47,500 nt of DNA from Alkalimarinus coralli (GCF_023650515.1 NZ_CP096016.1:1-47500); one strand, 5' to 3'. Positions 27,735 through 37,352 are shown, counted from the first letter of the stretch. The notes: a model not told the origin generated them from the sequence alone. Translations and numbers: made by a program.

Positions 27735-28268
27735 TTAACAGGTCGAATTCTTGCCTATTGGTTCACGTTTTCTCAAACGGCCTTGACGGTTTAGAACCAA
27801 TTGGTGTCTAGCTATGTTCGATTGGGAGCAGTAAGTAAATGTACCATTGCTGGTTGTTGATAGGCCAAAGGGCGAGAATTGTAGATAGCCGCGGCGGTTG
27901 AAAGACCGCCACTTTATAGAGGACGCATGTCTTCCGGCTATTGTCTCCTGGAGTATGCGTTCGTTATTATCAACGATCCCATTTCTGTTGGGATCCAGGA
28001 ATTCTGTAACCTTTCCGCGCCAATCAGATCGTTTGTCGCATTTTTGTTTATCATCAAGTACGCAGAGTGTGACGTGTTGCCCGCTATCGATTGCGCTGCT
28101 TCTAGCGTGGTAGATCAACTTTTTAATGAGGTTAATATCGCTTTCGGAGGCATTTCTTTCAAGGAACACCGTAAAGTTTGGCACTGCAAGCGATGCTAAA
28201 ATTGCTAGAGTGGCTAGCACAATAACTAGTTCGAGCAGGGTGAACCCCTGCAGTTTTGAAGTAGACAT
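27735..28268 (-). CDS. fimT: Type IV pilus pseudopilin FimT
   Basis: A 177-residue GspH/FimT protein with leader LQG^FTLLELVIVLATLAILASLAVPNFTVFLER and a basic C-terminal tail (RLRKREPIGK). FimT proteins have been linked to DNA uptake in competent bacteria, and the basic tail is compatible with that, but this is inference. ATG 28268 is chosen for AAGGA six bases upstream. It is first gene of the pilus cluster and separated from fimU by 100 bases. Confidence 0.88.
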   Translation of the reverse strand: MSTSKLQGFTLLELVIVLATLAILASLAVPNFTVFLERNASESDINLIKKLIYHARSSAIDSGQHVTLCVLDDKQKCDKRSDWRGKVTEFLDPNRNGIVDNNERILQETIAGRHASSIKWRSFNRRGYLQFSPFGLSTTSNGTFTYCSQSNIARHQLVLNRQGRLRKREPIGKNSTC

Positions 28269-28365
28269 AAAAATCCTTTTTATCTGTCTTGGTTGAATGC
28301 TCTTCCTGAGCAATGGCTATTGTAATACACTCAACTTTTTCGCTCTAGTTGAATTGGGTGGTCAG

Positions 28366-29472
28366 TTGAAAACAATCATTATCGGCGGCGGCGCTATCGG
28401 CATGATGCAGGCACGGGAGCTTGCTCAGGCCGGGGTTGAAGTTACGCTCATTGAAAAGGGGCTTTGCGGGCAGGAGTCGAGCTGGGCTGGGGGGGGGATT
28501 GTATCTCCTCTTTACCCATGGCGTTACTCGGAGCCCGTTACGGCGCTCGCATCGTGGTCTCAAGGTTATTATGGCAATTTGGCTGAGTCTCTGGAGGCTG
28601 AGAGTGGGGTTGACCCTGAGTTGACTAGGCATGGTCTTATGATGTTGTCTGTAGATGACCAGGCAAAGGCGCTTGAGTGGGCTGCTACCCATAAAAGCTG
28701 GGCAGAACAGATTGAGAAAAATGAAATCTATAAGCTCGAACCGAATCTAAGAGAAGGAGTTTGCAGCGCCCTCTGGATGCCTCAGGTCGGCAGTATTCGC
28801 AATCCCAGATTGGTGCGAGCGTTATATAAAAGCATTCAGCGTGAGCCTTTGGTGACGATTCTTGAAGGGTCGACTGTTACAGAGCTGATAAGCCGGTCAG
28901 GAAAGGTTGTTGGAGTTAAGGTTGAGGGGCGAGAAGTTAGAGCCGATAAGGTGGTGATAGCAGCTGGTGCCTGGTCAGGTGATTTGCTTGGTTCAATAGG
29001 GGTTAAGTTGCCCGTAGAGCCTGTAAGAGGGCAGATGATTCTTTTCAAGGCAAAACCCGGGGTTGTGAATCGTGTGGTGCTGTGTGACGGTAAATATGTT
29101 ATTCCCAGAAGAGATGGGCGCATCCTCGCGGGTAGCACGCTGGAGTATGTTGGGTATGACAAACAAACGACTGAACCCGCAAAGCAGCTTCTGGCAGATA
29201 TTGCCATTGATATGTTTCCGGCATTGGCGAACACCCCAATCGAGCATCATTGGGCCGGTTTAAGGCCTGGCGCACCAGATGGTGTGCCATTTATTGGTGA
29301 GGTGCCCGATATTGAAAACCTGTTTGTAAGTGCCGGGCACTTTAGAAATGGTTTGGTGTTAGCGCCTGCTTCGGTTCGGGTGATGACTTCTTTGTTGTTG
29401 GGGCAGGATTCACCTGTTGATCCAGAGCCTTACGGGTTAACGAAAAGGTTGGTCAGCTCTGAAGTCGCTTAG
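28366..29472 (+). CDS. thiO: Glycine oxidase ThiO (FAD-dependent D-amino-acid oxidase family)
   Basis: A flavoprotein of about 368 residues: KTIIIGGGAIGMMQARELAQAG is the N-terminal FAD-binding fold, with AGGGIVSPLYPWRY, VIAAGAWSGDLL, PVRGQMILFK and the C-terminal HFRNGLVLAPAS. ThiO oxidises glycine to the imine used in thiazole synthesis. I chose TTG 28366, with GGGTGG four bases upstream, because the family starts at this point; ATG 28297 would add 23 unlikely residues. It is divergent from fimT, as I recall for Pseudomonas. Confidence 0.87.
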   Translation: MKTIIIGGGAIGMMQARELAQAGVEVTLIEKGLCGQESSWAGGGIVSPLYPWRYSEPVTALASWSQGYYGNLAESLEAESGVDPELTRHGLMMLSVDDQAKALEWAATHKSWAEQIEKNEIYKLEPNLREGVCSALWMPQVGSIRNPRLVRALYKSIQREPLVTILEGSTVTELISRSGKVVGVKVEGREVRADKVVIAAGAWSGDLLGSIGVKLPVEPVRGQMILFKAKPGVVNRVVLCDGKYVIPRRDGRILAGSTLEYVGYDKQTTEPAKQLLADIAIDMFPALANTPIEHHWAGLRPGAPDGVPFIGEVPDIENLFVSAGHFRNGLVLAPASVRVMTSLLLGQDSPVDPEPYGLTKRLVSSEVA

Positions 29473-29515
29473 GGTTTGTAGCCTGGCATGCAAGGCTAAA
29501 GTGTTCTTTATATAG

Positions 29516-30877
29516 CTACTCCATATCTAACTTCTTTAAGCGGTAACGCAGGGCGCGAAATGTAATGCCAAGCTTTTTGGCTGCGGCGGTTTTGTTCCAG
29601 CGTGTCTCTTCTAAAGCCTGTTCGATCGTTTTTCTTTCAATGCCTTCGAGGTAATCCTCCAAAGAGGTTTCTTCGTCTCTTTGTATCGTATTGTCCGAAA
29701 AGTCGATTGCATTGTCGGCTTTATTTGCAGGGCGAAGCTGAAGGTCGGTCACTTCTATAATGTCATCTTCGCATAGGGTAAAGGCCCGCTCAATGATGTT
29801 TTCGAGCTCGCGTACGTTGCCTGGGAAGTGATAGTTTTCTAGGCATTTCATCGCCTCTTCACTAATCTTTGCATCATGTACGTCACACTCTTCAGCAATT
29901 CGTTGCAGAATATGGTTGGCAAGTAGGGGGATATCTCCTTTGCGCTCTCTTAGTTTTGGGACATCAAGTTCAATGACGTTGATTCTATAGTAAAGGTCTT
30001 GCCGGAAATCTCCTGCTTCAACAAGCTCGGCCAAATTTTTGTGCGTGGCGCTGAGTATCCTGACATCGACGGAGACTTCTTTCTGATCGCCAACTGCACG
30101 TATCGCTTTTTCCTGTATTGCCCTAAGCAGTTTTACCTGCATACCAATCGGCAAGTCGGCGACTTCATCGAGAAATAGTGTGCCTCCATTCGCCGCTTGA
30201 AAGAGGCCTTCTTTGTTTTCTACAGCACCGCTAAAGCTCCCTTTTTTATGCCCAAAAAACTCGCTTTCCATTAGCTCGCTGGGAATGGCTCCACAGTTCA
30301 CCGGGACGAACGGAGCTTCAGAGCGCGGCCCCTGCAGGTGCATCATGCGTGCAACCAACTCCTTGCCACTGCCTGACTCGCCGCTGATATAGACTGGGGC
30401 CTGACTACGCGCCAGCTTGCGGATCTGTTTTCTCAATCGCTCCATTTCAGGAGACTCGCCGAGCAAGAGGTTTCCGGTCTCGACAATCTCTTTGCTAGCC
30501 TTTTTCTCTTCGGTCAGTTTTAGCGCTGAACTAACCAGTTCTCTTAATCGGGCAAGGTCTACTGGCTTTGATACAAAGTCAAACGCCCCTGATTTTAAGG
30601 ATGATATTGCGGTTTCCACGCTGCCGTATGCTGTAATGACCGCAACAGGTATCTGAGGATAAAACTGCTGTATATGGCACACCAGGTCGATGCCGTTGCC
30701 GTCAGGAAGGTTCATGTCTGTTAGGCAGAGATTGAACTCATGCTGCTCTAAAAGTGCTTTTGCCTTGGTCAGGTTTTCGGCTGTACAGGTGTCGATACCC
30801 ATCCTCATCAAGGTGATTTCCAGAAGCTCTCGAATATCGGGTTCGTCATCAACAATAAGGGCTGTTTTAATCGTCAT
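29516..30877 (-). CDS. pilR: Sigma-54 response regulator PilR
   Basis: A 453-residue NtrC-type activator of pilin transcription. The receiver domain has VDDEPD, Asp54 in LTDMNLPDG and Lys104 in SKP; the AAA+ domain has Walker A GESGSGKE (166-173), LFLDEVADL and R-finger region FRQDLYYRINV; a Fis-type helix-turn-helix lies at the C-terminus (NKTAAAKKLGITFRALRYRL). The sigma-54 contact loop reads GSFSGA (213-218) instead of GAFTGA. It is 12 bases downstream of pilS. Confidence 0.96.
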   Translation of the reverse strand: MTIKTALIVDDEPDIRELLEITLMRMGIDTCTAENLTKAKALLEQHEFNLCLTDMNLPDGNGIDLVCHIQQFYPQIPVAVITAYGSVETAISSLKSGAFDFVSKPVDLARLRELVSSALKLTEEKKASKEIVETGNLLLGESPEMERLRKQIRKLARSQAPVYISGESGSGKELVARMMHLQGPRSEAPFVPVNCGAIPSELMESEFFGHKKGSFSGAVENKEGLFQAANGGTLFLDEVADLPIGMQVKLLRAIQEKAIRAVGDQKEVSVDVRILSATHKNLAELVEAGDFRQDLYYRINVIELDVPKLRERKGDIPLLANHILQRIAEECDVHDAKISEEAMKCLENYHFPGNVRELENIIERAFTLCEDDIIEVTDLQLRPANKADNAIDFSDNTIQRDEETSLEDYLEGIERKTIEQALEETRWNKTAAAKKLGITFRALRYRLKKLDME

Positions 30878-30889
30878 TATATCTGGTCG

Positions 30890-32563
30890 CTAAATAATTC
30901 GTTTGTGGTGTGCGAAGGTGATTCGAAAACGACTACCTGTAACTGCACCGTCTGTGTTTATCTCGCTTTTTGTTTCCTGGCGTTCGGTATGCGAGTCTTG
31001 TTCAACAGGGTAATAATTGAGGTGGGCCTGATTACTTTCGCATAGTTCACGAGAGAGGTAGAGACCTAACCCTGTACCGCTGCTCTCTGTTGTAAAAAAA
31101 GGCTCAAAAAGGTGCTCAATATCCTCTTCAGCGACGCCAGGCCCCTGATCTATCACATCGATAAATGCTAGGTCATTTCGCTTGTTGATGCCACTACAAA
31201 TCGTAAGCGTTGGTTTACCCACCGCTTTCTCGCTGTATCTCAGGCCATTGTCGACAAGGTTGGTAACGACTTGCTCTATCTGGGATGGGTCAAAACGCGC
31301 AATAGGGGATTCACTGCCCAGCTGCAATGTTATTTCCGGCGTTGGGCTGTGAGACAGTATATAGTCTTGAATAAACTTTCTAAGCCATTCGTTAATGTCG
31401 TTCTCAATCGCCTCGGGTTGTTTGCGGCGTGATAACTGTAAAATGTTTTCGACAATGCTGTTTACTCTGCCGGAGTGTCGTTGAATGATGTCTGTCATCT
31501 TCGAGTCTGCGGGAGACAGAGAGTCAGACTCGGCTAACAGTTGAGCCGCATGGCTGATGGCCCCTAACGGGTTGCGTATCTCATGGGCGATACCCGCGGT
31601 TAGTCGTCCCAGAGAGGCCAGTTTCATTTGTTGCGCTTGTTGCGAAATTTTACTGGTGTCTTCAAGAAAGATGAGGATTCCTGAGCCGGTATCTTTTTTG
31701 AGTTGTGTGAAGTTGGCTTGCAGGACGGTTCCTGAGGTTGGGATTTTAAATGGTTCAGTTCTGATGTTCGGGCTTGCTCGCCAAAGATCCAGTCTTTGTT
31801 TCAATTGCTCAGGCAGTTGTCGTTCATCATCAACATTCAGCAGTGAGAGTGCAGCTTGGTTGAGCAAACGAACTTTCCCGTATTCGTCTGTAACGACAAT
31901 ACCTGTTTGCATTCGTTGGATGATCTGATGGTTGAGTTTTTCAAGTTCAATAATGTTTTTGGCGCGAACTTGTGCAAGCTCTTCGCTCTGGCTGATGCGT
32001 TTGGAGATATTTTGCAGCAGAAATGCCGCTGCAAAATAAATGATCCCGAGTAGTCCTGCGCGAACTACGCCATCTACTTTGGCGTCATAATTAAAGACTT
32101 CATTAAGTTCGATCCCAAGAGACGTTAATGCCGAGAGTGCTGCGAACAGTGTGCCGACTCTGCCTCTTATCAGGATGTTGCCAGCGGCGACACTAATAAC
32201 GACAAGATTGCCAAGGCCGGTCTGAACGCCTGTGCTGGCATACATCAATATGTGCAATATGATGATATCAAAGATAATTGAGGCGATGATGTGTTTGGAG
32301 GTCGCGTGGAAACCCGCCAGTAAAATAAAGGCAGTAAAAATGTTTATTGATAGGTAACAAATCGTCGTAATTTGATAGAGTGCTGACTTCTGCTGTGCTG
32401 GGTCGATGAAAGAGATATTAAAAAAAACGGCACCAACAAGAATGAGTCCCACTACAATTCGATAATGGTTGTAAAAGCGAAAAAGCCGAAGGCTCTGTGC
32501 TGTATATTCCAATCCTGACTCCAGAAGTTTTCTTGATGTTGGTGTTATTCTATTCGTTACCAT
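30890..32563 (-). CDS. pilS: Sensor histidine kinase PilS
   Basis: A 557-residue kinase with about six N-terminal hydrophobic segments (35-190), a PAS-like region (210-300), the phospho-acceptor His327 in GIAHEIRNPLGAISHAAQLL, and the ATPase motifs LVDNGLRYSEKA, DQGPGV and TGLGLYLSREL. In Pseudomonas PilS senses membrane pilin and controls PilR. No clear ribosome site precedes the ATG. Confidence 0.95.
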   Translation of the reverse strand: MVTNRITPTSRKLLESGLEYTAQSLRLFRFYNHYRIVVGLILVGAVFFNISFIDPAQQKSALYQITTICYLSINIFTAFILLAGFHATSKHIIASIIFDIIILHILMYASTGVQTGLGNLVVISVAAGNILIRGRVGTLFAALSALTSLGIELNEVFNYDAKVDGVVRAGLLGIIYFAAAFLLQNISKRISQSEELAQVRAKNIIELEKLNHQIIQRMQTGIVVTDEYGKVRLLNQAALSLLNVDDERQLPEQLKQRLDLWRASPNIRTEPFKIPTSGTVLQANFTQLKKDTGSGILIFLEDTSKISQQAQQMKLASLGRLTAGIAHEIRNPLGAISHAAQLLAESDSLSPADSKMTDIIQRHSGRVNSIVENILQLSRRKQPEAIENDINEWLRKFIQDYILSHSPTPEITLQLGSESPIARFDPSQIEQVVTNLVDNGLRYSEKAVGKPTLTICSGINKRNDLAFIDVIDQGPGVAEEDIEHLFEPFFTTESSGTGLGLYLSRELCESNQAHLNYYPVEQDSHTERQETKSEINTDGAVTGSRFRITFAHHKRII

Positions 32564-32653
32564 GGGTTAGATTCAGTATAATACCTCATTCCTTGCCATA
32601 CAGAGAGCCTGTGTGGTTATTATCAAATTTGTGACAGAAGTGTGTGGGTATCT

Positions 32654-34282
32654 ATGTCCGGTCAGTTACGTGTGGTGATGGCTCAACTCGATTTTCTCGT
32701 TGGGGATATACCAGGAAATACCTTGAAGGCTATTGAAGCCATTGATCAAGCCAGTCGTTTACATCAAGCCGATATTATCGTTTTTCCTGAACTGACGCTG
32801 ACCGGGTATCCGCCCGAAGACCTTCTGTTGAGGCCGAGCCTTCAGTTAAGGGTTGAAAAAGCCATTAACGATATCAAACACGCGGCCAAGGAGGTTGCCG
32901 TTGTTATTGGTTACCCCTGGCGAGAAGAAGGGGGGCTCTATAATGTTGCCGGGTTTGTGGCTGAGGGAGAGGTTGTTCAGCTTTATCGCAAGCAGTGCCT
33001 GCCCAACTATCAGGTCTTTGATGAAAAGCGCTATTTTGAGGCTGGTACAACACCGGGCGTCGTAGACTTCAAGGGAATTAAAATAGGTTTAACGGTTTGT
33101 GAAGATATCTGGCAGCAGGGCCCGGTTAAGCAGCTAGCTGATCAAGGTGTTGAGCTGATACTTAACCTGAATGCGTCTCCGTTTCATGAAAATAAACTGG
33201 GGCAGCGTAAAGAGTTGCTTTGCCGCCAGGCGCGTGACCACAACACCCCAATTGTTTACGTTAACTTAATCGGTGGTCAGGATGAGCTGGTCTTTGATGG
33301 CGGGTCAATGGTGGTAGACCGTACTGGCAAGTGCGTGGTGAATGCGCCAGAATACAAGTCAGGTCTCTATCCTGTCGATTTTGAATGTGAAAAGGGCTGC
33401 CAACCAATCCCACAGGTACTTCACCCTGAACTGAGTTTAGAGGAACGAGTCTATAGCGCATTGGTATTGGGTGTTAGAGATTACGTTAATAAAAACGGTT
33501 TTAAATCGATTGTGCTGGGGCTATCGGGAGGGATTGATTCAGCTGTAACGTTAGCTGTAGCGGTTGATGCGATAGGTAAAGATCGAGCCCACGCAGTGAT
33601 GATGCCTTTTAAGTACACCTCTAATATGAGCATTGAAGATGCTCAGGAAGAAGCGGCCTTGCTGGGTGTTAAGTACGATGTATACTCCATAGAGCCCATG
33701 TACGATGCATTTATGAAAACACTCAGCGAACCATTTAGCGGCTTGGCTCCTGATACCACCGAAGAAAACCTTCAAGCTCGTTGCAGAGGTGTATTGCTAA
33801 TGAGCCTCTCAAACAAGTTCGGCTCGCTAGTGTTGACGACAGGAAACAAGAGTGAGATGGCGGTAGGGTACTCAACGTTGTACGGTGATATGGCTGGTGG
33901 GTTTGATGTGCTTAAGGATGTGCCAAAAACACTGGTTTATAAGTTGGCTCGATACAGGAATACTATTTCCCCGGTCATTCCGGAAAGAGTTATTGAGCGG
34001 CCGCCTTCAGCAGAATTGGCGCCTGATCAAGTCGATCAGGACAGCTTGCCTTCCTACGATGAGTTAGACCATATTTTATACTTGTATGTTGAATGTGATT
34101 ACAGTGCGGATGCCATTGTTGCCGAGGGTTATGAGCGAGAGGTTGTTGAACGAGTGATCAGGCTTGTTGATATTAATGAGTACAAGCGCAGACAGGCACC
34201 GATAGGTGTCAGGATTACAGAGCGTGGCTTTGGTAAGGATAGGCGGTATCCGATTACTTCCGGCTGGAAGGCTGGGGAGTAA
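32654..34282 (+). CDS. nadE: Glutamine-dependent NAD+ synthetase
   Basis: A 542-residue two-domain enzyme that amidates deamido-NAD. The N-terminal nitrilase-type glutaminase shows FPELTLTGYPPEDLL (Glu), YRKQCLPNY (Lys) and LTVCEDIWQ (Cys nucleophile). The C-terminal synthetase shows the ATP loop LGLSGGIDSAVTLAV and TTGNKSEMAVGYSTLYGD. ATG 32654 starts the conserved SGQLRVVMAQLDFLVGD; the frame opens with GTG 32642. It is divergent from pilS and convergent with bamD. Confidence 0.95.
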   Translation: MSGQLRVVMAQLDFLVGDIPGNTLKAIEAIDQASRLHQADIIVFPELTLTGYPPEDLLLRPSLQLRVEKAINDIKHAAKEVAVVIGYPWREEGGLYNVAGFVAEGEVVQLYRKQCLPNYQVFDEKRYFEAGTTPGVVDFKGIKIGLTVCEDIWQQGPVKQLADQGVELILNLNASPFHENKLGQRKELLCRQARDHNTPIVYVNLIGGQDELVFDGGSMVVDRTGKCVVNAPEYKSGLYPVDFECEKGCQPIPQVLHPELSLEERVYSALVLGVRDYVNKNGFKSIVLGLSGGIDSAVTLAVAVDAIGKDRAHAVMMPFKYTSNMSIEDAQEEAALLGVKYDVYSIEPMYDAFMKTLSEPFSGLAPDTTEENLQARCRGVLLMSLSNKFGSLVLTTGNKSEMAVGYSTLYGDMAGGFDVLKDVPKTLVYKLARYRNTISPVIPERVIERPPSAELAPDQVDQDSLPSYDELDHILYLYVECDYSADAIVAEGYEREVVERVIRLVDINEYKRRQAPIGVRITERGFGKDRRYPITSGWKAGE

Positions 34283-34318
34283 TTGTTAGTCTGAATTAAA
34301 GGTAAACTGGAAGCAAAG

Positions 34319-34349
34319 GCAGGCGGCCATTCGGGTTTATGGCCGCTGC
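34319..34349. terminator. Hairpin between nadE and bamD
   Basis: GCGGCCAT (34323-34330) pairs with ATGGCCGC (34339-34346) around an 8-base loop, between convergent genes. The T-run is poor (CTTGTGTT), so this is a weak or Rho-assisted terminator at best. Confidence 0.5.
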
Positions 34350-34367
34350 TTGTGTTATTTGGTCTGG

Positions 34368-35192
34368 TTATTCAAATAAGCCAAATGTGACAACCCCTAG
34401 CAAGGAGCGCTGCTGTTTCTTTATCTCGCTGGGCTTAAACCTCATGTTTTTATCAAAGGACTTGCTGTCAGGAAAGTTTGCAGCTAATACCGCAAGCGCG
34501 TCATCAGCTTGGCTATCCATCCCCAGCAATCGATAAACCTCTACCATGATTGTAAGAGCAGGTTCAACCGCTGACGTGTTGGGGTACTTTTTTATGATGT
34601 GGCTCGCTCGGTTGGCGGCGGCAATATAGGCCTCTCTTTTCAGGTAATAACGGGCTGCATGCAGTTCGTATTCAGATAAGCGATTCCTGATCTCAATCAT
34701 TCTTTGCTCTGCATCTGAGGCATATTTGCTTTCAGGGTATCGAGTTAGAAGCTGAGAGAAATCATCGAAGGCTTTCCTCATTTCACCCGGATCTCTTGAT
34801 GTTACATCAACTGCCGGGAAGTATTGCGTTGCTAAACCAATATCAAGATTGTAAGACGCCATTCCACGAATGTAATAAGCATAATCTACGTGAGGGCTTT
34901 GAGGGTGGAGCCGAATAAAGCGGTCTGCTGCTGCTCTTGAGCCTTCCAGGTCAAGGTTATTATATCGTGCGTAAATCAAATCCAGTTGAGCTTGCTCTGC
35001 GTAGCGCCCAAAGGGGTATCGTGTTTCCAGTGCTTCCAAATTTTTGGCAGCAAGGGAGAAGTTTTTTGCTTTGATGGCTGCCTTTGCTTCGTCATAGTAC
35101 TCTTTTTCGGTCAGCTCGGGCTCAGGTGTTGATGCACAGGCGCCCAGTAAAATAAGTGAAGCGGCTAGCGCAAGGCGGGAGATAAATCGCAT
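34368..35192 (-). CDS. bamD: Outer membrane assembly lipoprotein BamD
   Basis: A 274-residue lipoprotein of the BAM complex, which inserts beta-barrel proteins in the outer membrane. The signal sequence ends ILLGAC (lipid Cys), followed by TPR-like repeats: KNFSLAAKNLEALETRYPFGRYAEQAQLDL, FIRLHPQSPHVDYAYYIRG, DFSQLLTRYPESKYASDA. ATG 35192 is chosen because the signal peptide starts there; the frame opens 12 codons earlier. It is divergent from rluD, as in Pseudomonas. Confidence 0.94.
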   Translation of the reverse strand: MRFISRLALAASLILLGACASTPEPELTEKEYYDEAKAAIKAKNFSLAAKNLEALETRYPFGRYAEQAQLDLIYARYNNLDLEGSRAAADRFIRLHPQSPHVDYAYYIRGMASYNLDIGLATQYFPAVDVTSRDPGEMRKAFDDFSQLLTRYPESKYASDAEQRMIEIRNRLSEYELHAARYYLKREAYIAAANRASHIIKKYPNTSAVEPALTIMVEVYRLLGMDSQADDALAVLAANFPDSKSFDKNMRFKPSEIKKQQRSLLGVVTFGLFE

Positions 35193-35511
35193 TAATATCA
35201 GGTGTCCATAAATGTAATACGTTAACATGGCCTCTGAGCATTTCTGTTTTATTCCCGCTCAGGGCTGCATGTAGCTATTTAAGCGAGCTATTATTTCATA
35301 ACTACAGCATTTGGAATAGGTGTTGTGTCGCTTGTTAGCCAAAAACGGTTTTGGTTCGGGGTATGAAAAAGTCTGCTTCACCGCTAAAATGGCGGTTATG
35401 TCGTCAGCCTTTGTTTGATGTGTCGATGTTGTTTGATGTGTCGATAAAGTGCTTGTCTCGGTAATGTGTTTTTTGCACGTAGTTTTTGTATCAATTAAAT
35501 TAGGACGCTTA
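35193..35511. other. Divergent bamD-rluD intergenic region
   Basis: The spacer of about 320 bases has no gene. It contains a 17-bp direct repeat (35411-35427 and 35429-35445, TTGTTTGATGTGTCGAT, period 18), an inverted repeat CCAAAA-acgg-TTTTGG (35339-35354), and ACCGC-taaaatg-GCGGT near 35379-35395. I could not pick out a convincing promoter. Confidence 0.5.
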
Positions 35512-36468
35512 ATGTCAGACGTTATTGAAGCAGATTTTATTATCCCTTTATCCTTAGGCGAGCAGCGGCTTGATCGCGCACTAGCCGAACTGATGCCGGA
35601 GCACTCGCGTTCTCGAATTCAGGGGTGGATTAAATCTGGGGCTGTTAAAGTCAATGGGGATGTCGTGAGACCCAGGGATAAAGTCGCATCTGATGACGTT
35701 ATCAGTGTTCATGCTGAAATTGATTCTCAGGAGCGCTGGGAAGCAGAAGATATTGCATTAGATATTATTTATGAAGATGAACATATCATTGTACTTAACA
35801 AGCCAGCAGGCTTGGTGGTGCATCCGGCAGCAGGGCACGCATCCGGCACCTTGGTGAATGCGCTACTGCACCATTACCCGGACATCGCCAAGCTGCCGCG
35901 TGCGGGTATAGTTCATCGCCTAGATAAAGATACCACCGGGTTAATGGTGGTGGCCAAATCTTTGGTTGCCCACACCTCTTTGGTTGATCAGTTGCAGACC
36001 CGGACAATGGGGCGGGAGTATGAGGCTGTGGTGACCGGTGTAATGACTGGCGGTGGATGCGTTGATCAAGCCATGGCCAGACACCCTCAAAACAGGATTA
36101 AAATGGCCGTTCACCCTTTTGGCAAACCTGCAGTAACCCATTACCGTCTTATAGAACGGTTTGACGCCCACACCCATATTCGACTTAAGCTTGAAACCGG
36201 GCGGACGCACCAAATTCGTGTCCATATGACTCACTTGCATTATCCGTTAGTCGGAGACCCTGTGTATGGCGGGCGCTTGCGCATGCCTGCTGGTGCGTCA
36301 GAAGAGGTGGCAGACACCATTCGTAATTTTAATCGGCAGGCGCTTCATGCTAAAAAGCTTACGCTGACTCACCCTGAGAGCGGGGAAGAACTATCCTGGG
36401 AAATCGACCTTCCCGAAGATATGACGCACCTGTTAACGATGCTTAAACAGCATCAAACTGAGGCGTGA
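35512..36468 (+). CDS. rluD: 23S rRNA pseudouridine synthase RluD
   Basis: A 318-residue enzyme that makes pseudouridines in helix 69 of 23S rRNA. The N-terminal S4 domain (LDRALAELMPEHSRSRIQGWIKSGAVKVNG) precedes the catalytic domain with HRLDKDTTGLMVVAKS (catalytic Asp) and LKLETGRTHQIRVHMTHL. ATG 35512 is preferred, with AGGA seven bases upstream; the frame opens 21 codons earlier. pgeF starts 3 bases after the stop, so they are co-transcribed. Confidence 0.95.
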   Translation: MSDVIEADFIIPLSLGEQRLDRALAELMPEHSRSRIQGWIKSGAVKVNGDVVRPRDKVASDDVISVHAEIDSQERWEAEDIALDIIYEDEHIIVLNKPAGLVVHPAAGHASGTLVNALLHHYPDIAKLPRAGIVHRLDKDTTGLMVVAKSLVAHTSLVDQLQTRTMGREYEAVVTGVMTGGGCVDQAMARHPQNRIKMAVHPFGKPAVTHYRLIERFDAHTHIRLKLETGRTHQIRVHMTHLHYPLVGDPVYGGRLRMPAGASEEVADTIRNFNRQALHAKKLTLTHPESGEELSWEIDLPEDMTHLLTMLKQHQTEA

Positions 36469-36471
36469 TAG

Positions 36472-37230
36472 ATGACTCTTGATGAGTCGTTTATTGTGCC
36501 AGAGTGGCCATTGCCTGAAAATGTACGGGCGCTCTGCACAACACGTCTTGGAGGACAAAGCCTTCCCCCATTTGATTCATTTAATTTAGGGACACATGTG
36601 GGTGATTCACCTAATCATGTTCAGCAAAATAGAAGCAAGCTGGCAGCGCAGTGCGGCTTGTCACAAAATAGCCTGCAGTGGTTAAACCAAGTGCACGGTA
36701 ACCGTGTTTGTGAAGCTCAAGTTGACGGTATAGTGAGAGAGGCAGATGCAAGCTTCGCGAGAGTTCGAGAGACCGCCTGTGTGATTATGACGGCAGACTG
36801 TTTGCCGGTCTTGCTTTCTGACAAACAGGGCAAGCAGGTTGCGGCCATACATGCCGGGTGGCGGAGTCTTTGCTCCGGGGTGATTGAAGCAACGCTTTCC
36901 ACTTTTCGGCAATCATCAACCGTTACCGCGTGGCTTGGGCCTGCTATTGGGCCGTCGGCGTTTGAGGTGGGGCAGGACGTGGTTGATGCGTTCACATCAG
37001 CTTCATGTGGATATGCCGAAGCAACCCACAAAGCCTTTTCGCCAATTGAGGGGCAAGATGGAAAGTGGCTGGCCGATCTTTATTCTCTAGCGCGTATTCG
37101 GTTATGGTCGCAGGGCATCAGCGACATTTATGGCGGTGGTCATTGCACCTTAACCAATGCCACTCAGTTCTATTCCTACCGACGTAATGGTGTTACCGGC
37201 CGGATGGCATCATTGATCTGGATGACTTGA
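36472..37230 (+). CDS. pgeF: Peptidoglycan editing factor PgeF (laccase-domain/YfiH family)
   Basis: A 252-residue YfiH-family protein. Seen: TTRLGGQSLPPFDSFNLG, QVHGNRV, MTADCLPVLLSD (metal Cys), IHAGWRSL (metal His) and GGGHCT. In E. coli it removes misincorporated serine-containing muropeptides; a purine nucleoside phosphorylase activity is also reported for homologues. It lies between rluD and clpB, the usual order. Its stop codon overlaps the -35 of the clpB heat-shock promoter. Confidence 0.93.
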   Translation: MTLDESFIVPEWPLPENVRALCTTRLGGQSLPPFDSFNLGTHVGDSPNHVQQNRSKLAAQCGLSQNSLQWLNQVHGNRVCEAQVDGIVREADASFARVRETACVIMTADCLPVLLSDKQGKQVAAIHAGWRSLCSGVIEATLSTFRQSSTVTAWLGPAIGPSAFEVGQDVVDAFTSASCGYAEATHKAFSPIEGQDGKWLADLYSLARIRLWSQGISDIYGGGHCTLTNATQFYSYRRNGVTGRMASLIWMT

Positions 37231-37253
37231 AACTCCCCGTTCAGTCCCTACAT
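37226..37253 (+). promoter_or_regulatory. Sigma-32-type heat-shock promoter for clpB
   Basis: CTTGAAA (37226-37232) is a perfect -35; after 13 bases CCCTACAT (37246-37253) matches most of CCCCATnT. It overlaps the pgeF stop codon (37228-37230). Transcription would start near 37260, leaving a leader of about 90 bases with GATCAC-tt-GTGATC at 37307-37320. Confidence 0.7.
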
Positions 37254-37352
37254 AGTAGTTAATGTTCATTAATCCCCACCGCAAGTAAGTTTATTGTATT
37301 AGTGTTGATCACTTGTGATCGGGGATAAATTGTCGCTTATTGGGGGAACCAA

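Noticed and set aside
37256-37352. RNA thermometer of ROSE type in the clpB leader
   Set aside because: ATCCCC could pair with the G-rich ribosome site and a UCGCU is nearby, but no consistent stem forms over the Shine-Dalgarno, and a sigma-32-type promoter already explains heat control.
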